Position numbers and translations under genes: made by a program | Assembly: GCF_041146795.1 (NCBI RefSeq) | Contig: NC_135175.1 | Coordinates: 32,364,136 to 32,428,135 of the forward strand | DNA: 64,000 nt | Source of the DNA: Maylandia zebra | Lineage: Eukaryota > Chordata > Actinopteri > Cichliformes > Cichlidae | Reading direction: 5' to 3' | Notes under the pieces: generated by a model | The model's input: only the letters and a program-made list of their open reading frames with translations | Database searches by the model: none | Told to the model about the DNA's origin: nothing | In this document: positions 22,128-35,500 of the stretch, piece by piece | How positions within the stretch are numbered: position 1 is the stretch's first letter | How the letters are laid out: every line of letters starts with the position of its first letter

Positions 22128-23993
22128 AGTTATGTTCTTCTTTCACTTTTTAATTGTATGTTGCTTGTATTGATATTTTATTCAGATAAACAAGGAAAAA
22201 TATGGGAAGATCAAAGAGCTATTAAAGCAAAATGGAATTAAGTTTTGTTCATGAAAATGTTTAAACCCAATTAAATGGATAGTACTTTTGTCAGCCAGTT
22301 TTCTATTAACCTAACTCCTGTCTCAATTTTTTTTAATGATTCAATTCAGATTATGAATGCATGAAATGAAACATAAATTATGTGTATATATGTTTTTTGA
22401 GGGTTTTTTTCTTTTCTCTGTTTAACAGAGAGATGGGAATAAATCCTCCAAACAGACGAACTCTAAACACCCACCAGCTTTAGTCAAATGAAGACTTCAA
22501 ACCGTGGTTATAGCGGGCTTGAATTAATTCATGCAACAAAGACTAAAATCTGATCTGTTAACAGTATTCATTTGGTAGTCATGTGCAATATTTTTACAGT
22601 AATCTATATTTTATGTTCTTTGAGGTATGACACAGAACAGATCACGATCAGATTTTACTGAAATTTTTTAAAGATTGAAAATGAAGTGTACATCATGTTT
22701 TGTAAAATTATGTAACCTTTTTTTTCTAGCCATGTGTTGTTGCTGTTTTATTTTTCGAGTTTTCTTTTTCTTACCTACTTTAATCCTGTTTCATTAGGTG
22801 TATTTTATCTTCAGTCCAGCAGGTGGCAGTGTGGTCAGATGTTTTACAGTGGAAGCAACTTTTTCTTTCATGAATCGTTGAGTTTTTCTGTGGTTTAAAT
22901 ATCCCATTTATTTATTTATGTATTTATTTGCATGTGCATGTAAGCATGTATGGATTTATTTATTGATTTTTTGAATATTTTGTGAAAGCAAAAATATTTT
23001 TACTCTGTAGGAGAAGCAAACCTAACTTGGACACAAAACACAATAAAATCCAAATTATGTTGTTGTTTTTGTAAATTCAGCACACAAAGTAAAAATAAAT
23101 GTAAAATTTAAATTCTCTTGGTACGTAAATATAACGAGAAATAATGAAGTAGAAGTCTGTTCTTATATACTCAGGTGATTGTGTTTTAATAGCCTCTCAT
23201 TCATAATGAATGAAAACAGTAACATTTGCTGCCATGTGTTCTCATTCTGTTCCTTCTGCTAATCTTCTTTTGGTTACAGTTGGGATTATCAAACTTTTAA
23301 TAATTTAAACTTTAATAATTTTAGCTAATTCACATACATTTAAACTGTATCACCTGTTTCACTCTGTGCATATGATGTTTCAAGTGATGTCACTTTTTTT
23401 TTTATTGTGTGCAGCTTATTCCATTCATATCTTACTACAATAAAATCATGCATTATCATCATGCATAAATGTTTTTTTAAGATGTTGGTCATAAATGGTC
23501 TTAAGATATTTTTGTGGTGTATAGTATTAAACTTTTTCACTATATTGTGGTGTAGTGAAATCTGAAACCTGGAGAGATCGTAGAAATATCCTCCTTCTAA
23601 TAAATTAAAGCATTTTTAACTGTTTTAAAAAGTTTATAAATTATTTGCAGGCTTGTCTGCCTTAACCCCACCTTGTGACCCAGTACAGATGTGGGTGATC
23701 CCATATGCAACAGGAGTATGATGCTGTTGGAATCTATATCACTGCCAGGTTTAACACAAAAAACACTTCATTAAAATTTGTGGACTGGCTGAAGCAGGAA
23801 TGTTGAGCTTTAATTGGAAAGCTGTGGTGGTGGGTGACTAATTAAGCTAGAGGTCTGAATTTGATCGACATGACAGAAAAGCAGGAAGGAAGTCGTTCCA
23901 TGAGTCAGAGTCATTCCTTTGAGTCAAATCCACACATTTATTGATCCTTATTATCCATATAAAACATTAAGGTTCATTATTGACAGATAACTA
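22128..23993. other. 3' region of gene 2 and intergenic
   Basis: At 22187 an acceptor-like ttattcag precedes a frame (DKQGKIWEDQ...) resembling a leftover tail exon, and at 22429 tttaacag/AGAGATG matches the start of the last exon of gene 1. Neither is reached if the TM exon reads into its TAA. The rest holds nothing recognisable. Confidence 0.4.
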
Positions 23994-24566
23994 AGGCTAT
24001 GCTCACACTGCAGGCAAAAGCGCATCAAATCCAACTTTTTGACCCTATGCGACCCATATCCGATCATGGTCTGACAGTTTGAACAGCACAAATCTGATAT
24101 TTCCAAATCCGACCTGGGTCACTTTCATATGTGGTACTGAATCAGATACATATCTGAAGACAAACCAGTCCCACCACTCCTGGTTCCGACTCCGTGTCAA
24201 TATATACCTGTGCATGGAGGTAGCAGCCACTGCTGCAAACAAGGCCATTGTTAAAGCATGGGCTCTCTTTTTTCTCAGTGTCCTTTCTGTAATTAATTTA
24301 TCAAAATTCTGTCGGTTGAGACTGTGCAGAAATTGATAGACTGCTGAACAACCTACTGGCTCTGTAGCCGCCATTTTTACTTCTGCAAACAGAGCGTGTT
24401 GTGTGTGACATCTTCTTTTGCACACGCGGGCCGGTTTGAGGGCCGTGAACTGTTCACACTAGAGCGCGTTTGCTGTCACATTGTATTTGAAGTGTGAACA
24501 ATCAGACAAAAAAAATCAGATTTGATCAAAAAATTGGAATTGAGACCTGCAGTGTGAACGTAGCCT
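23994..24566. mobile_element. MITE with TA target duplication
   Basis: Left terminus aggctatgctcacactgcag and reversed right terminus aggctacgttcacactgcag differ at two positions; TA flanks both ends (23992-23993, 24567-24568). Subterminal cagatttgat-like motifs are repeated. No transposase. The TA flank suggests Tc1/mariner-type mobilisation, but the superfamily is uncertain. Confidence 0.7.
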
Positions 24567-24568
24567 TA

Positions 24569-25526
24569 TTCATCAGCTCAGGAATTTCAAACTTCAGACT
24601 GCTGCCAATTGTCTTCACCCAGGGAAGTCACATGACTGTGTAACATCTCTAACAGTAACAACACAACTGATGGATTTAGCATCCATGAAAAAACCTCTAC
24701 CTTCTGCACTTCATCTGCTGAACCACTGGATACTTTCATTATCTAAATTACTGAAGATATATAGTACACCAAACTCTGGACAGTTTGCAATTCTCTACAA
24801 TAGTGTTTATATCACATGATCCCAGTTATTATGTTAGAAAGTATAAAACAAATCTATCTTTTTTCAATTATTGAACATTTTTTACCTGATCAGTTGCACT
24901 ATACAGATTATGTCGATGAAAAAAAAATTACTGTTTCAAGAAGGATACTTGAAGTCATTGTCACACGATAGATTTCAAAACCATGATAAATAACTTAAAA
25001 TTACATCAATTGTACAAAAGATATTAAAATGTATTTAGGTAACTTTTCAAAGAAAATAAAACTGAACCTAGTGTCTGCAAAAAGACACTGTGATGAAAGA
25101 ACACAAAGGGATGACGATAGATTCTACATGGTGTCTAACAGAGGAGCTCTCAGAGCATTTTTACAGCACTGTCAGCCATCTGCACGTCTGATTTTTGTCA
25201 CTGCTGGATGAAGCTCTGCTGTCCACTCCACCTCCCTGTAGCCTGGCCCTGTCACAGCATCACTACACACAAGCTGCTGGTGTTTCAACCTCTCTGGACC
25301 ATCAGGACACGCACACACACCACACACACACTACACACACAACAAAGACAAACAACTGTGTTTATGGGTCCTTCCGTCTGCAAAGACAAGAAAGGGCAGA
25401 GTAGATAAATGAGTGTTTGCAGAGACTGTCTTCATCATTTTTCAGTGTTAAAGCACATCCAGTATTAACTATTATTGATCTTTCTTGGTGCATGCTCAAT
25501 CATCCAGGTACGTACATCCCAAAAGG
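24569..25526. other. Intergenic, no gene seen
   Basis: Short open frames only, plus a small CA-rich patch near 25308-25342. Confidence 0.45.
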
Positions 25527-25757
25527 TTGATTCTGTTCATCTGAACGTGGTGTTTTCAGTGAGAGAGAATTTACATTAATGATTAAGGAACTGACCTCGT
25601 AGCCCATTGTTCAGTGGTGCTAGTTTCAGTGATTGTGCAAATGTCCTGTTTATAAGGTTGGGGAAACCTGCAGTCAGCTGAGACTGAAGAAGTCACATGA
25701 ACAAGTGATGAAATGTTTCTCCCACTAAAAACGCTACATGAAGATGAACAGAATCAA
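25527..25757. mobile_element. Short inverted-repeat (MITE-like) element
   Basis: Left arm ttgattctgttcatctgaac and reversed right arm ttgattctgttcatcttcat open a ~35-bp inverted repeat, enclosing about 160 bp. The sequence with 'ctgcagtcagctgagactgaagaagtcac' is like a widespread teleost repeat; no target duplication was identified. Confidence 0.55.
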
Positions 25758-25867
25758 ATTTTTGGGTGTTATTAATATTATTAAGGGCAGCACTGACTTG
25801 TTCAGACAAGTCTACAGTGGAGCTTAACCGCTGAGAGGCCTGAATTCTTCCTTGCTGCACAAACACT

Positions 25868-28735
25868 TTACTAAAACAAACAACAGAATTAGAATGAAAA
25901 CAATGGGATTTGAATGAAAACGATGGAATTTCAATGAAAAGAACAGAATTTGATCAAAAACAAAAGAATTTGCATGAAAACAACAGCATTTGAATGAAAA
26001 AAACGAAATTTCAATGAAAAAAACGGAATTATAATGAAATAAATATAATTTGAATGAAAACAACGGAATTAGAATGAACAGACCAGAATGTGGATCAAAA
26101 CAATGGAATTAGAAAGAAAAGAACAGAATTTGAATGAAAACAACGGAATTTCAATGAAAAGAATGGAATTAGAAAGAAATGAATAGAATTTCAATGAAAA
26201 TAACGGAATTAGAATGAAATGAATAGAATTTGAATCAAAACAATGGAATTAGAATGAACAGACCAGAATTTGAATCAAAACAATGGAATTAGAATGCAAA
26301 GAACAGAATTTGAATGAAAACAATGGAATATGAATGAAAACAACAGAATTTGAATGAAAACAACAGAACTTGATCAAAAACAATGGAATTTGAATGAAAA
26401 CAATGGAAGTTTAAAACAAACAACAGAATTAGAAAGAAAACAACGGAATTAAAATGAAAACGACGGAATTTGAATGAAAACGACGGAATTTGAGAACAAA
26501 AAATGGAATTTGAATGAAAACAACAGAATTTGAGAACAAAAAATGGAATTTGAATGAAAACGACAGAATTTGAGAACAACCAATGGAATTTGATCAAAAA
26601 CAACGGAATTTGAATGAAAACAATGGAAGTTTAAAACAAACAACAGAATTAGAATGAAAACAATGGAATTAAAATGAAAACGACGGAATTTGAATGAAAA
26701 CGACGGAATTTGAATGAAAACAACAGAATTTGAGAACAAACAATGGAATTTGAATGAAAACAATGGGATCTGAATGAAAACGATGGAATTTGAATGAAAA
26801 GAACAGAATTTGATCAAAAACAAAAGAATTTGCATGAAAGCAACAGCATTTGAATGAAAACAATGGAATTTCAATGAAATGAACGGAATTAGAATCAACA
26901 GACCAGAATTTGAATGAAAACAATGGAATTAGAATGACAAGAATAGAATTTGAATGAAAACAATGGAATTTGAATGAAAACAACAGAATTAGAAAGAAAA
27001 CAACTGAATTAAAATGAAAACGACGGAATTTGAATGAAAACAACAGAATTTGAGAACAAACAATGGAATTTGAATGAAAATAATGGAATTTGAATGAAAA
27101 CGATGGAATTTCAATGAAAAGAACAGAATTTGATCAAAAACAAAAGAATTTGCATGAAAACAACAGCATTTGAATGAAAAAAAACGAAATTTCAATGAAA
27201 AGAACGGAATTAGAATGAAATGAATAGAATTTGAAAGAAAACAACGGAATTAGAATGAAAAGAACAGAATTTGAATGAAAACAACGGAATTTCAATGAAA
27301 AGAATGGAATTAGAAAGAAATGAATAGAATTTCAATGAAAATAACAGAATTAGAATGAAATGAATAGAATTTGAATCAAAACAATGGAATTAGAATGAAC
27401 AGACCAGAATTTGAATCAAAACAATGGAATTAGAATGCAAAGAACAGAATTTGAATGAAAACAACTGAATTAAAATGAAAATGACGGAATTTGAATTAAA
27501 ACAACAGAGTTTGAGAACAAACAATGGAATTTGAATGAAAACAATGGAATATGAATGAAAACAACAGAATTTGAATGAAAACAACAGAACTTGATCAAAA
27601 ACAATGGAATTTGAATGAAAACAATGGAAGTTTAAAACAAACAACAGAATTAGAAAGAAAACAACGGAATTAAAATGAAAACGACGGAATTTGAATGAAA
27701 ACGACGGAATTTGAGAACAAAAAATGGAATTTGAATGAAAACAACAGAATTTGAGAACAAAAAATGGAATTTGAATGAAAACGACAGAATTTGAGAACAA
27801 ACAATGGAATTTGATCAAAAACAACGGAATTTGAATGAAAACAATGGAAGTTTAAAACAAACAACAGAATTAGAATGAAAACAATGGAATTAAAATGAAA
27901 ACGACGGAATTTGAATGAAAACGACGGAATTTGAATGAAAATGACGGAATTTGAGAACAAACAATGGAATTTGAATGAAAACAATGGGATTTGAATGAAA
28001 ACGATGGAATTTGAATGAAAAGAACAGAATTTGATCAAAAACAAAAGAATTTGCATGAAAGCAACAGCATTTGAATGAAAACAATGAAATTTCAATGAAA
28101 TGAACGGAATTAGAATGAACAGACCAGAATTTGAATCAAAACAATGGAATTAGAATGAACAGAACAGAATTTGAATCAAAACAATGGAAATAGAATGACA
28201 AGAATAGAATTTGAATGAAAACAATGGAATTTGAATGAAAAAAACAGAATTTGAATGAAAACAACAGAATTTGATCAAAACCAAAGAATTTGTATGAAAA
28301 CAACAGAATTAGAAAGAAAACAACTGAATTAAAATGAAAACGACGGAATTTGAATGAAAACAACAGAATTTTAGAACAAATAATGGAATTTGAATGAAAA
28401 TAATGGAATTTGATTTAAAACGACAGAATTTGAATGAAAAGAACAGAATTTGAACGAAAACAACGGAATTTGAAAACAAACAACGGAATTTGAATGAAAA
28501 CAACGGAATTAGAACGTATAGAACAGAGTTTGAATGAAAGCAACAGAATTCTAAAATAAACAATAGAATTTTAATAAAAAAGAGTAGAATTAGAATGAAA
28601 ACAACAGCATTTGAATGAAAACAACAGCATTTCAATGAAAAGAACGGAATTAGAATGAAATGAATAGAATTTGAATGAAAACAACGGAATTAGAATTAAC
28701 AGACCAGAATTTGAATCAAAACATTGATTTGGAAT
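25868..28735. repeat. Satellite/minisatellite array, 20-bp unit with ~1.2-kb higher-order repeat
   Basis: About 140 tandem copies of a 20-bp unit close to ggaatttgaatgaaaacaac. Spacing is almost exactly 20 bp over nearly 3 kb, with single-base phase shifts near 27181 and 28281. Variant units (gatcaaaaacaa, gagaacaaacaa, gtttaaaacaaac) recur in the same order about 1.14-1.22 kb apart, for example cgatggaatttcaatg at 25921 and 27101, and caatggaagtttaaaac at 26401 and 27621, so the array is built of larger duplicated blocks. Reverse-strand readings rich in FSFKFHCFHSNS arise because the unit lacks stops on that strand; they are not genes. Confidence 0.95.
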
Positions 28736-29568
28736 GATGAAAAAGATTCACAGGCAGGAGCTGAGGCTTTGTTATTGTGCATGAAAACCTTTGGTGCTGA
28801 AGAACTGACTAACAGTATACAGTCAGCTGATGAAGCAATGTGCCTCCTGCCAATGAATGGATTTTCTCTTGTTTCACTAAGATCGAAAGGTTGCTGTGTA
28901 TTGTTGAACTTCTTACCTGTTGCTAAAATATCAGCTTACTAATATACATGGAGGCTACTACTGAACAAATGTCAATGAAAGCACTGACAGTAAGACATAT
29001 GCAATCTTGATTCCTGGAGGTTATGACCCAGGTCATAATTTTGTGTACTGCATTTACTTCTCCACACCTGGAGCAGTGGTGTTCATTTAGTAAGCAGTTT
29101 AATGTAATTTACAGGTGAAGGCTGACCACTGGTTCGAGATTAAATGGGTCTGGCTATAAACTGGGACCTGTCAAGACTGACAAATCCTGCCTGCTTCCTG
29201 CTTCCAACATATCTCTGTGCGTGTGTTCTTGACTAATTTTCCTGCATCATTTTGGATTTCCATGATAGGCGAGTTGGTTGTTTTCTTTGTAGAATGTTTT
29301 GTTTCTTGACAATTTCTTCCTCTAAAAATAAATAAAATATTCTGTAAAATATTTAATACACCTGTGTGATTTGATGTTTCTGTGTTCATGTCTACAGGAA
29401 ATAAAGCTTGTTTCCAGCTGACACCCTTACAAATCCATTTATTCTCTGTAGATGTGAACATTAGTTATCGTCACATCAACTCAAACACATGATCACAAAC
29501 TTCTGTGTCATTTGATTGGATGTCTGTTGTCTTTCTGTCGAATATTGAAGCCTGCCACTGTTCTCTTC
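28736..29568. other. Intergenic, no gene seen
   Basis: Region downstream of the NLR gene. I looked on the minus strand for a PRY/SPRY (B30.2) exon, common at the end of fish NLRC3-like genes, and found none. Confidence 0.45.
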
Positions 29569-29593
29569 TTACAGCCTCACTGAGTTAAGAAGA
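29569..29593 (-). other. nlrc3-like: Candidate terminal coding exon of the NLR gene
   Basis: After acceptor ..catctgcag the sequence completes the phase-2 codon of the preceding LRR exon and gives seven residues then TAA. If wrong, the gene continues outside what I can recognise. Confidence 0.35.
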
Positions 29594-32500
29594 CTGCAGA
29601 TGTACAAGAAACACTGGATCACTGATTTCACACTGTGTTATACTGGGAAAGCAGCCTGGACTGAGTCCAAGCCTCTACTCACTTGAGAACCTCCAGTGTG
29701 TGATGTGGGCTGTCCACAAGCTCAGACAGCTGTTTCACATGTGATTCCTGCAGGTTGTTCAAGGTCAGGTCCAGCTCTCTCAAATGGGTGTTGGACTGAA
29801 GAGCTTTGAACAGATAATCACAGCTGGTCTCTGACAACTTGCAGCCCCATAACCTGAATGGAGATAGAAGATGTAAGTTTATGAGGCAAAATCTGTGGTA
29901 AAATCATTTAAGGTTTGATAATTTGTTCAGAAGATTTGAAATGTTCAAGTTTAAAAAATGTAAAATCCAAACAGTTTGAGCCAACAGGATGGAGGTTCAG
30001 ACAAAAGGTACAAGTGAAAAAAAGAGCTCTCAATAATCTGACTGATGACATGCTGTTTGTTCACTGAAGAAAAAAAGAAAAAAATAGGGTCTTGGAGAGT
30101 GGGGGTATGAAATTCTGACAAAAATCCTAATTTTTAGATCAAAATTGTGAAAAAAGTATTTACATTGCTTCAGTTTTAAAGATTTAGTTTGAAAGAAATG
30201 TATATATTTGAGGACACTTTTATACCAGACACATTTTAAAAGCTGGCAATTTTTTTATGTGTTATTTTTTTGATGTAACCTGCCAATAAACTCTGATATA
30301 ATGCATCAAATGGCAACATTTATAGTAATATTGTATATTATCCCTTGTTATTTAAATCAATTAATAATACTTTTTTTAAACTCAAATCTCCCTGAACCCC
30401 ACCTAAACTTTGTCTTTGTCTTTCAACACACAAGCAGCAGCATGACCAGAAATGAGAGAAAAACAAGTCTGATTGAAAAACCTTTTGTAGCAACGGACTC
30501 TTTGGCCACTATTGACAGACCTGTATAGCTAGCATTACCCAGCATGCCATTCAGCAGTACAATTTGTAATTGTGCAATGATTCCTGCCACAAACTGTTTC
30601 TGTTCCACAGATTCCTGTGTGTCATGACCTTTGTACCATGAAAACGAGTTAACTGTAAATGATTAATCAATGTGTTGTATACCAAGAGTTGATAGCAATA
30701 ATGTTAATTGTTGTGAATTTTAGCACTACGGTTAGCATTTACAGGATATTGTTTTATAGTGATATTATACAAAGGACCCTGTTTCTGCAATGTCCTTTGT
30801 TTTAAAACTTCATCTCCTCTTCTTGTAACCCCACGGGCATTTCCTTTGGCCTGCTGGCCTGGAAAATCCAACAGTTCATCTATATGTAAACAAGGCACTT
30901 AAACTGGGATAGTGCATTCCTCAGTGTACCTCAAGCTTGCAGCCTGCTAAAGAACACACACAATTGATTATGTGCCTCTGGGTATATATGGTTAAACATT
31001 TCCTAGATGCAAATAACTACATGCAGTATTCTACCATGTGCAAACTTATATCACTAAAGGATTCTAAATGTCTAGTGTTTAATGGACCTGTATGATAATA
31101 TTAGACTGAAGATTCTGTAACTTAACAAAGCTCTTTATGCTAACTGTTATTTTCTCTTGCCTTGTTAACTCAAGATTTATGGTGTATACTAAGGTTGGAG
31201 GAAAAACACCAACAAATCACTCTTTACCTTGCAGAAAATGTTTATGTGAAGACCATCTGGTTTTTGTGTCAGAACTCAGGATGTAGGAGATCTCGGTAAA
31301 GATTTATTGTTTTTGTGAGTGTTTTTTTTATTGCCCTTGCTGAACAAAGGAATTTAACTGTCAGGATGCCACCCCACCCAGTGGGCAGGGTCTGAACTGA
31401 AACTTGTCTGCCTATAAAACTGTTGCACAGAGAATAAACCTTTGAGTCAGTTTGGAATGACACCTAGAACAGTCTCCGCGTCTTCTTGTTTTTCCAAACT
31501 GCTCCCGGTACTCCAGCTGGTACCGTGATTAACCATTGATCATGCATGAGAATATTTTAATTTTGTTTATGTTAAAGGATGAACTCTGCTTATCGCTGCC
31601 CATGTCTCGAAGGAAACCCGATCCACGGACGGAGATTTCTTTCATTAATCAGGGTGGAGCCCAGATGAGGGCTGTTTGTCTTAAGATGAGTAACACAGTT
31701 TTAATGTTTGAAATGTGAACCATTGTTCTGCCACAGTTAAAGTGTTAATTAGGTTAATGTCAGTATGTATGTGTAGGTTAATGCCAGCTTTCACATCATA
31801 TATATGTAAGTACAACTAAAACATGGTGTCTGACCTGAGAGTCTCCAGTCTGCAATCTGAAGTCTTCAGATAAACACACAGCTGCTCCACTCCTGAATCC
31901 TGAAGGTTGTTCGTGCTCAGGTCCAGATGTTTCAAATGGGAGGGGTTGCACTGAAGGGCTGGAAGCAGATGATCACAGCTGATCTCTGACAAACTGCAGC
32001 GCTGCAATCTGCATAAGGAATTTTTAAAAAGTGTTTATTACTAAGAGTCTGTGCTTGAAAGCATCCAGTGTCATAATATGTCAGGAGCTGAAGAAGGTCA
32101 GCACTGAGCTAGGATAGTCCTGGTGAGCAGTTGGCACTAGCTCTCCTGGGGGTTTTTTGCTTTGCTTTTTCTAGATGTCATGCAGGTCTACCTCTGAAAC
32201 TGCTGGTCAGTCATTCCTCACTGGTGAAAACATTCTTAGATCACTGTAACTGTGTGTGGCAAATACCTTCATTAAAATAACTAAATATGTAGCAATGTAT
32301 TAAATTAGGCACTGATCACAAACTCCAACACTGAAATGAAAGCACTACAAACCCCAGTGAAGGTGTAAAGTACAATTTTAGCTCTGCAGTGGCTCTTTGT
32401 GCTTTCTGACACAAATAACTCGTCATCTTTGCTTCATCTAGTTTACTGTCACTGTTCAGCAGTGTCAGTTTGTAAATGTGCCAAAATTCCTGGTACAAAC

Positions 32501-35500
32501 TATGTTCCCAAGATGTTTGTTAATCGACACTATACTATACTTAGACTATAAATACTATACTATCCGGGATTAGGATCTAAGCACAGTTAAAATTTGGTGT
32601 CTAACCTCAGAGTCTCCAATAGACAGTGGGGATTCTTCAGAAAACCACAAAGATGCCTCACTCCTGAATTCTCCAAGTTGTTGTAGCTCAGGTTTAGATA
32701 TTTCAGATGAGAGGGGTTGGAATTCAGAGCTGAAGCCAGAGAGCTGATATCTGACAACCAACAGCTCTCCAACCTGAATAAAGAATGAAAAATGCAGATA
32801 TCAGTCATCAGTGAGGTTCTCTTCAAGATTAACGCCCAGAAGTTTTATCATGGATTCTAAAATCATTATTACATCATTCTAAAAGCATTATTATATCAGT
32901 CTTCAAAGTACAAAACTGTTAAAGAATGGTGGACACTAAATAAATATTGAAACAGCTGGATCTGACCACGTGACTTTATCTGTCTGCTGAGCAGAAGTCA
33001 AAGTACCAACATGACAGAGTTATCTGAATGTGTTTCCTTTATTCTTAAAATAGAAACAGTGGTCAGTTGATCTTTTTTCATTAGTATTTTTTACATGAAC
33101 ACTATTACGGTTTCAGTCCTAATCTCTACACTAGACTGAAGCGACCTGAAGTGAACTGAAGTGACATTACCTGAGCTCAACGTCTGAGTTCATGAGAGCC
33201 TGAAATGGTCTGCTGAAGAATGTGACTGACAACTCTTTATAAAATGTTCTTTACACTCAAACTGGTCAGTAGTTTTTCTTTAAAGATTTAGTGCTGAAAA
33301 TATTCTCTATCTACAGAACAGATGATTTAGAACTATACTCTTAGACTCTAGGCAGGCACTACTTCACAAACCATGGTAGTCTGTCTGCCTGGTTAGTGAG
33401 GTTATATTGGGCTGGTAAAGGCAGCTTTCAGTCTGCTGTCAATGCAGATATTCTGTTTTTTTATGACTTCTTGTGTTGTTATGTTGCTTTACAACAACAT
33501 AAGCGATATTTGGTGCTGTAATACTCAAAATGAGTTAAAACAGGATCATTTTTAGAGGAACAGAAACTTTAAAAAAAAAACTCTCAGCTTCCCTCTTCTT
33601 ATAGTCTTTTTAAGAAGCCTCTCTCTTCTCCAGCTGTTTTTAAAAAATCCTCACATACATTCAGAATCCTGCTTTGCTGTTATGTTCCGGACTGTGTCAG
33701 GCTGCTGTTTTCTTTAACACATACATCACCAAAGCAGCTGTGTGGGTTGTCAAAATCTCTGTAGCCTGTTTTTATCTGCTATTTATCAGAGTGACTGACA
33801 CCCCACACAGACCCTAACGCCTCATCACCAATCACCTCATCTTCTCTGACTGACTGAGTTTGACCTGTGGAGGCTGAACAACTGTAAAAATATCTCTCTA
33901 CCATAACCTGACTTCTGTCAGCTTTTAACTTAACTTTGCTCAAGTCTGTCACGTCTGTTTGGAGCCAAAAGTAAAAATTATCGTTCAGCCATTTGGAAAA
34001 GCAAACATTTCTGAAATCAATAACACTTCTATATATTTTTGTTCATACAAATTGTGAACCTTTATTAACCAAGAGTGTAAAACTTAGATCTTTGATTAAA
34101 CAACAACAGCTCCAGTCAGCAAACTCACCTCAGAGTCTCTAGTCGACAGTCTGGACTAGACAGTCCAGCAGACAAAATATTTAGTCCTGAATCCTGCAAC
34201 TTGTTTCCAGTCATGTCCAACTCCACCAGATTGGAGTTGTCGGATTTGAGAGCTGAGGCCACAACTTCACAGTGAGTCTCTGAGAGATGACAAGCTTTTA
34301 GTCTGTGACAAGAGAAAACATCAAATATGTTATTATAAAAGCAGGAATTTTGCATTGTAAACACAGACTTAGTGAATAGGAAGACAAAACAAAGGGATTT
34401 CATATGTAATATACAGATGAAAACAAAATTGTGTTACATTTAAACCATGATCATGTCCACATTCTGTCAGTGAAATCTGATCCTCGTCAATGGTAAATGG
34501 ATTCATTCTTATATAGGACCTTGCTAATCTACTTGAGTAAAAGTTTTTCTACTCAAAGTGTTTTATAGAACCTGCCTCATTCACCTTTTCTATAACAATG
34601 TTTTTGATTATAAACTAAAGAAGAGAAACATTTGGACTGTTTCCTGTTTTTAATTTGGCTCCAGAAGATTTTGAATAAAGTCAGTTTAATGGAAAGATTC
34701 ACCTGTAAATGGTAAATGGCCTGTATTTGTATAGCGCTTTACACATCCAGTCATCCACCCATTCACACACACACATTCACACACTGGTGATGGCAAGCTA
34801 CATTGTAGCCACAGCCACCCTGGGAACTACTGATCTAATCTGATTAATTGTGTTAATGATCACAACAGGACTCACAGAGCCTTTCTGCAGTTGCTCACAG
34901 CTGGGATCAGTCTGTGTCGTCCTTCATCTGATGTGTTGAACTTCTGCAGGTCCAACTCATCCAGAACCTCCTCCGACATCTGCAGCATGTAGGCCAGAGC
35001 TGAGCAGTGGATCTCACAGAGTTTTGTCTCTGATTTCACGAATTCTTGGATCTCCTGAAACACTGAGCTGTCATTCATCTCAATCAGACAATGAAAGATA
35101 TTGATGCTTCTGTCAGGAGAAATTTGAGAACGTCTCATCTCTTTTAGGTTGTTGATGATTTTCTGGATAACTTCTGGGTTGTTCTCTGTCTGACTCAGTA
35201 GACCTACTAAGAGTCTTTGGTTGGACTCTAGTGTGAGGCCATGCAGGAAGCGAACAAACAAGTTCAGAGTGCCATTTTTACATTGGAGGGACTTTTCCAT
35301 GACTTTGCTCAGAAAAATGTCCAGAGATGTCTCGTTATATTCTTCCCCCAGGACTTCTTTTAGTACCTCTGTTTTCCTGTTGGTGTAACAGTGAAACGTG
35401 TAAACAGCAGCCAGAAACTCCTGAATGCTCAGATGAACAAAGGAGTAGACTGGTTTTTGGAAAATCCCACACTGTCTTTTAAAGATTTCAGTAAAAACCC

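Noticed and set aside
25824-28635. Several minus-strand open frames up to 149 codons rich in FHSNS and FSFKF
   Set aside because: They follow from a 20-bp repeat whose complement lacks stop codons in all three frames; the periodic peptide is an artefact.
25868-28735. CRISPR-like array
   Set aside because: Units are contiguous 20-mers with no unique spacers, in a eukaryotic genome.
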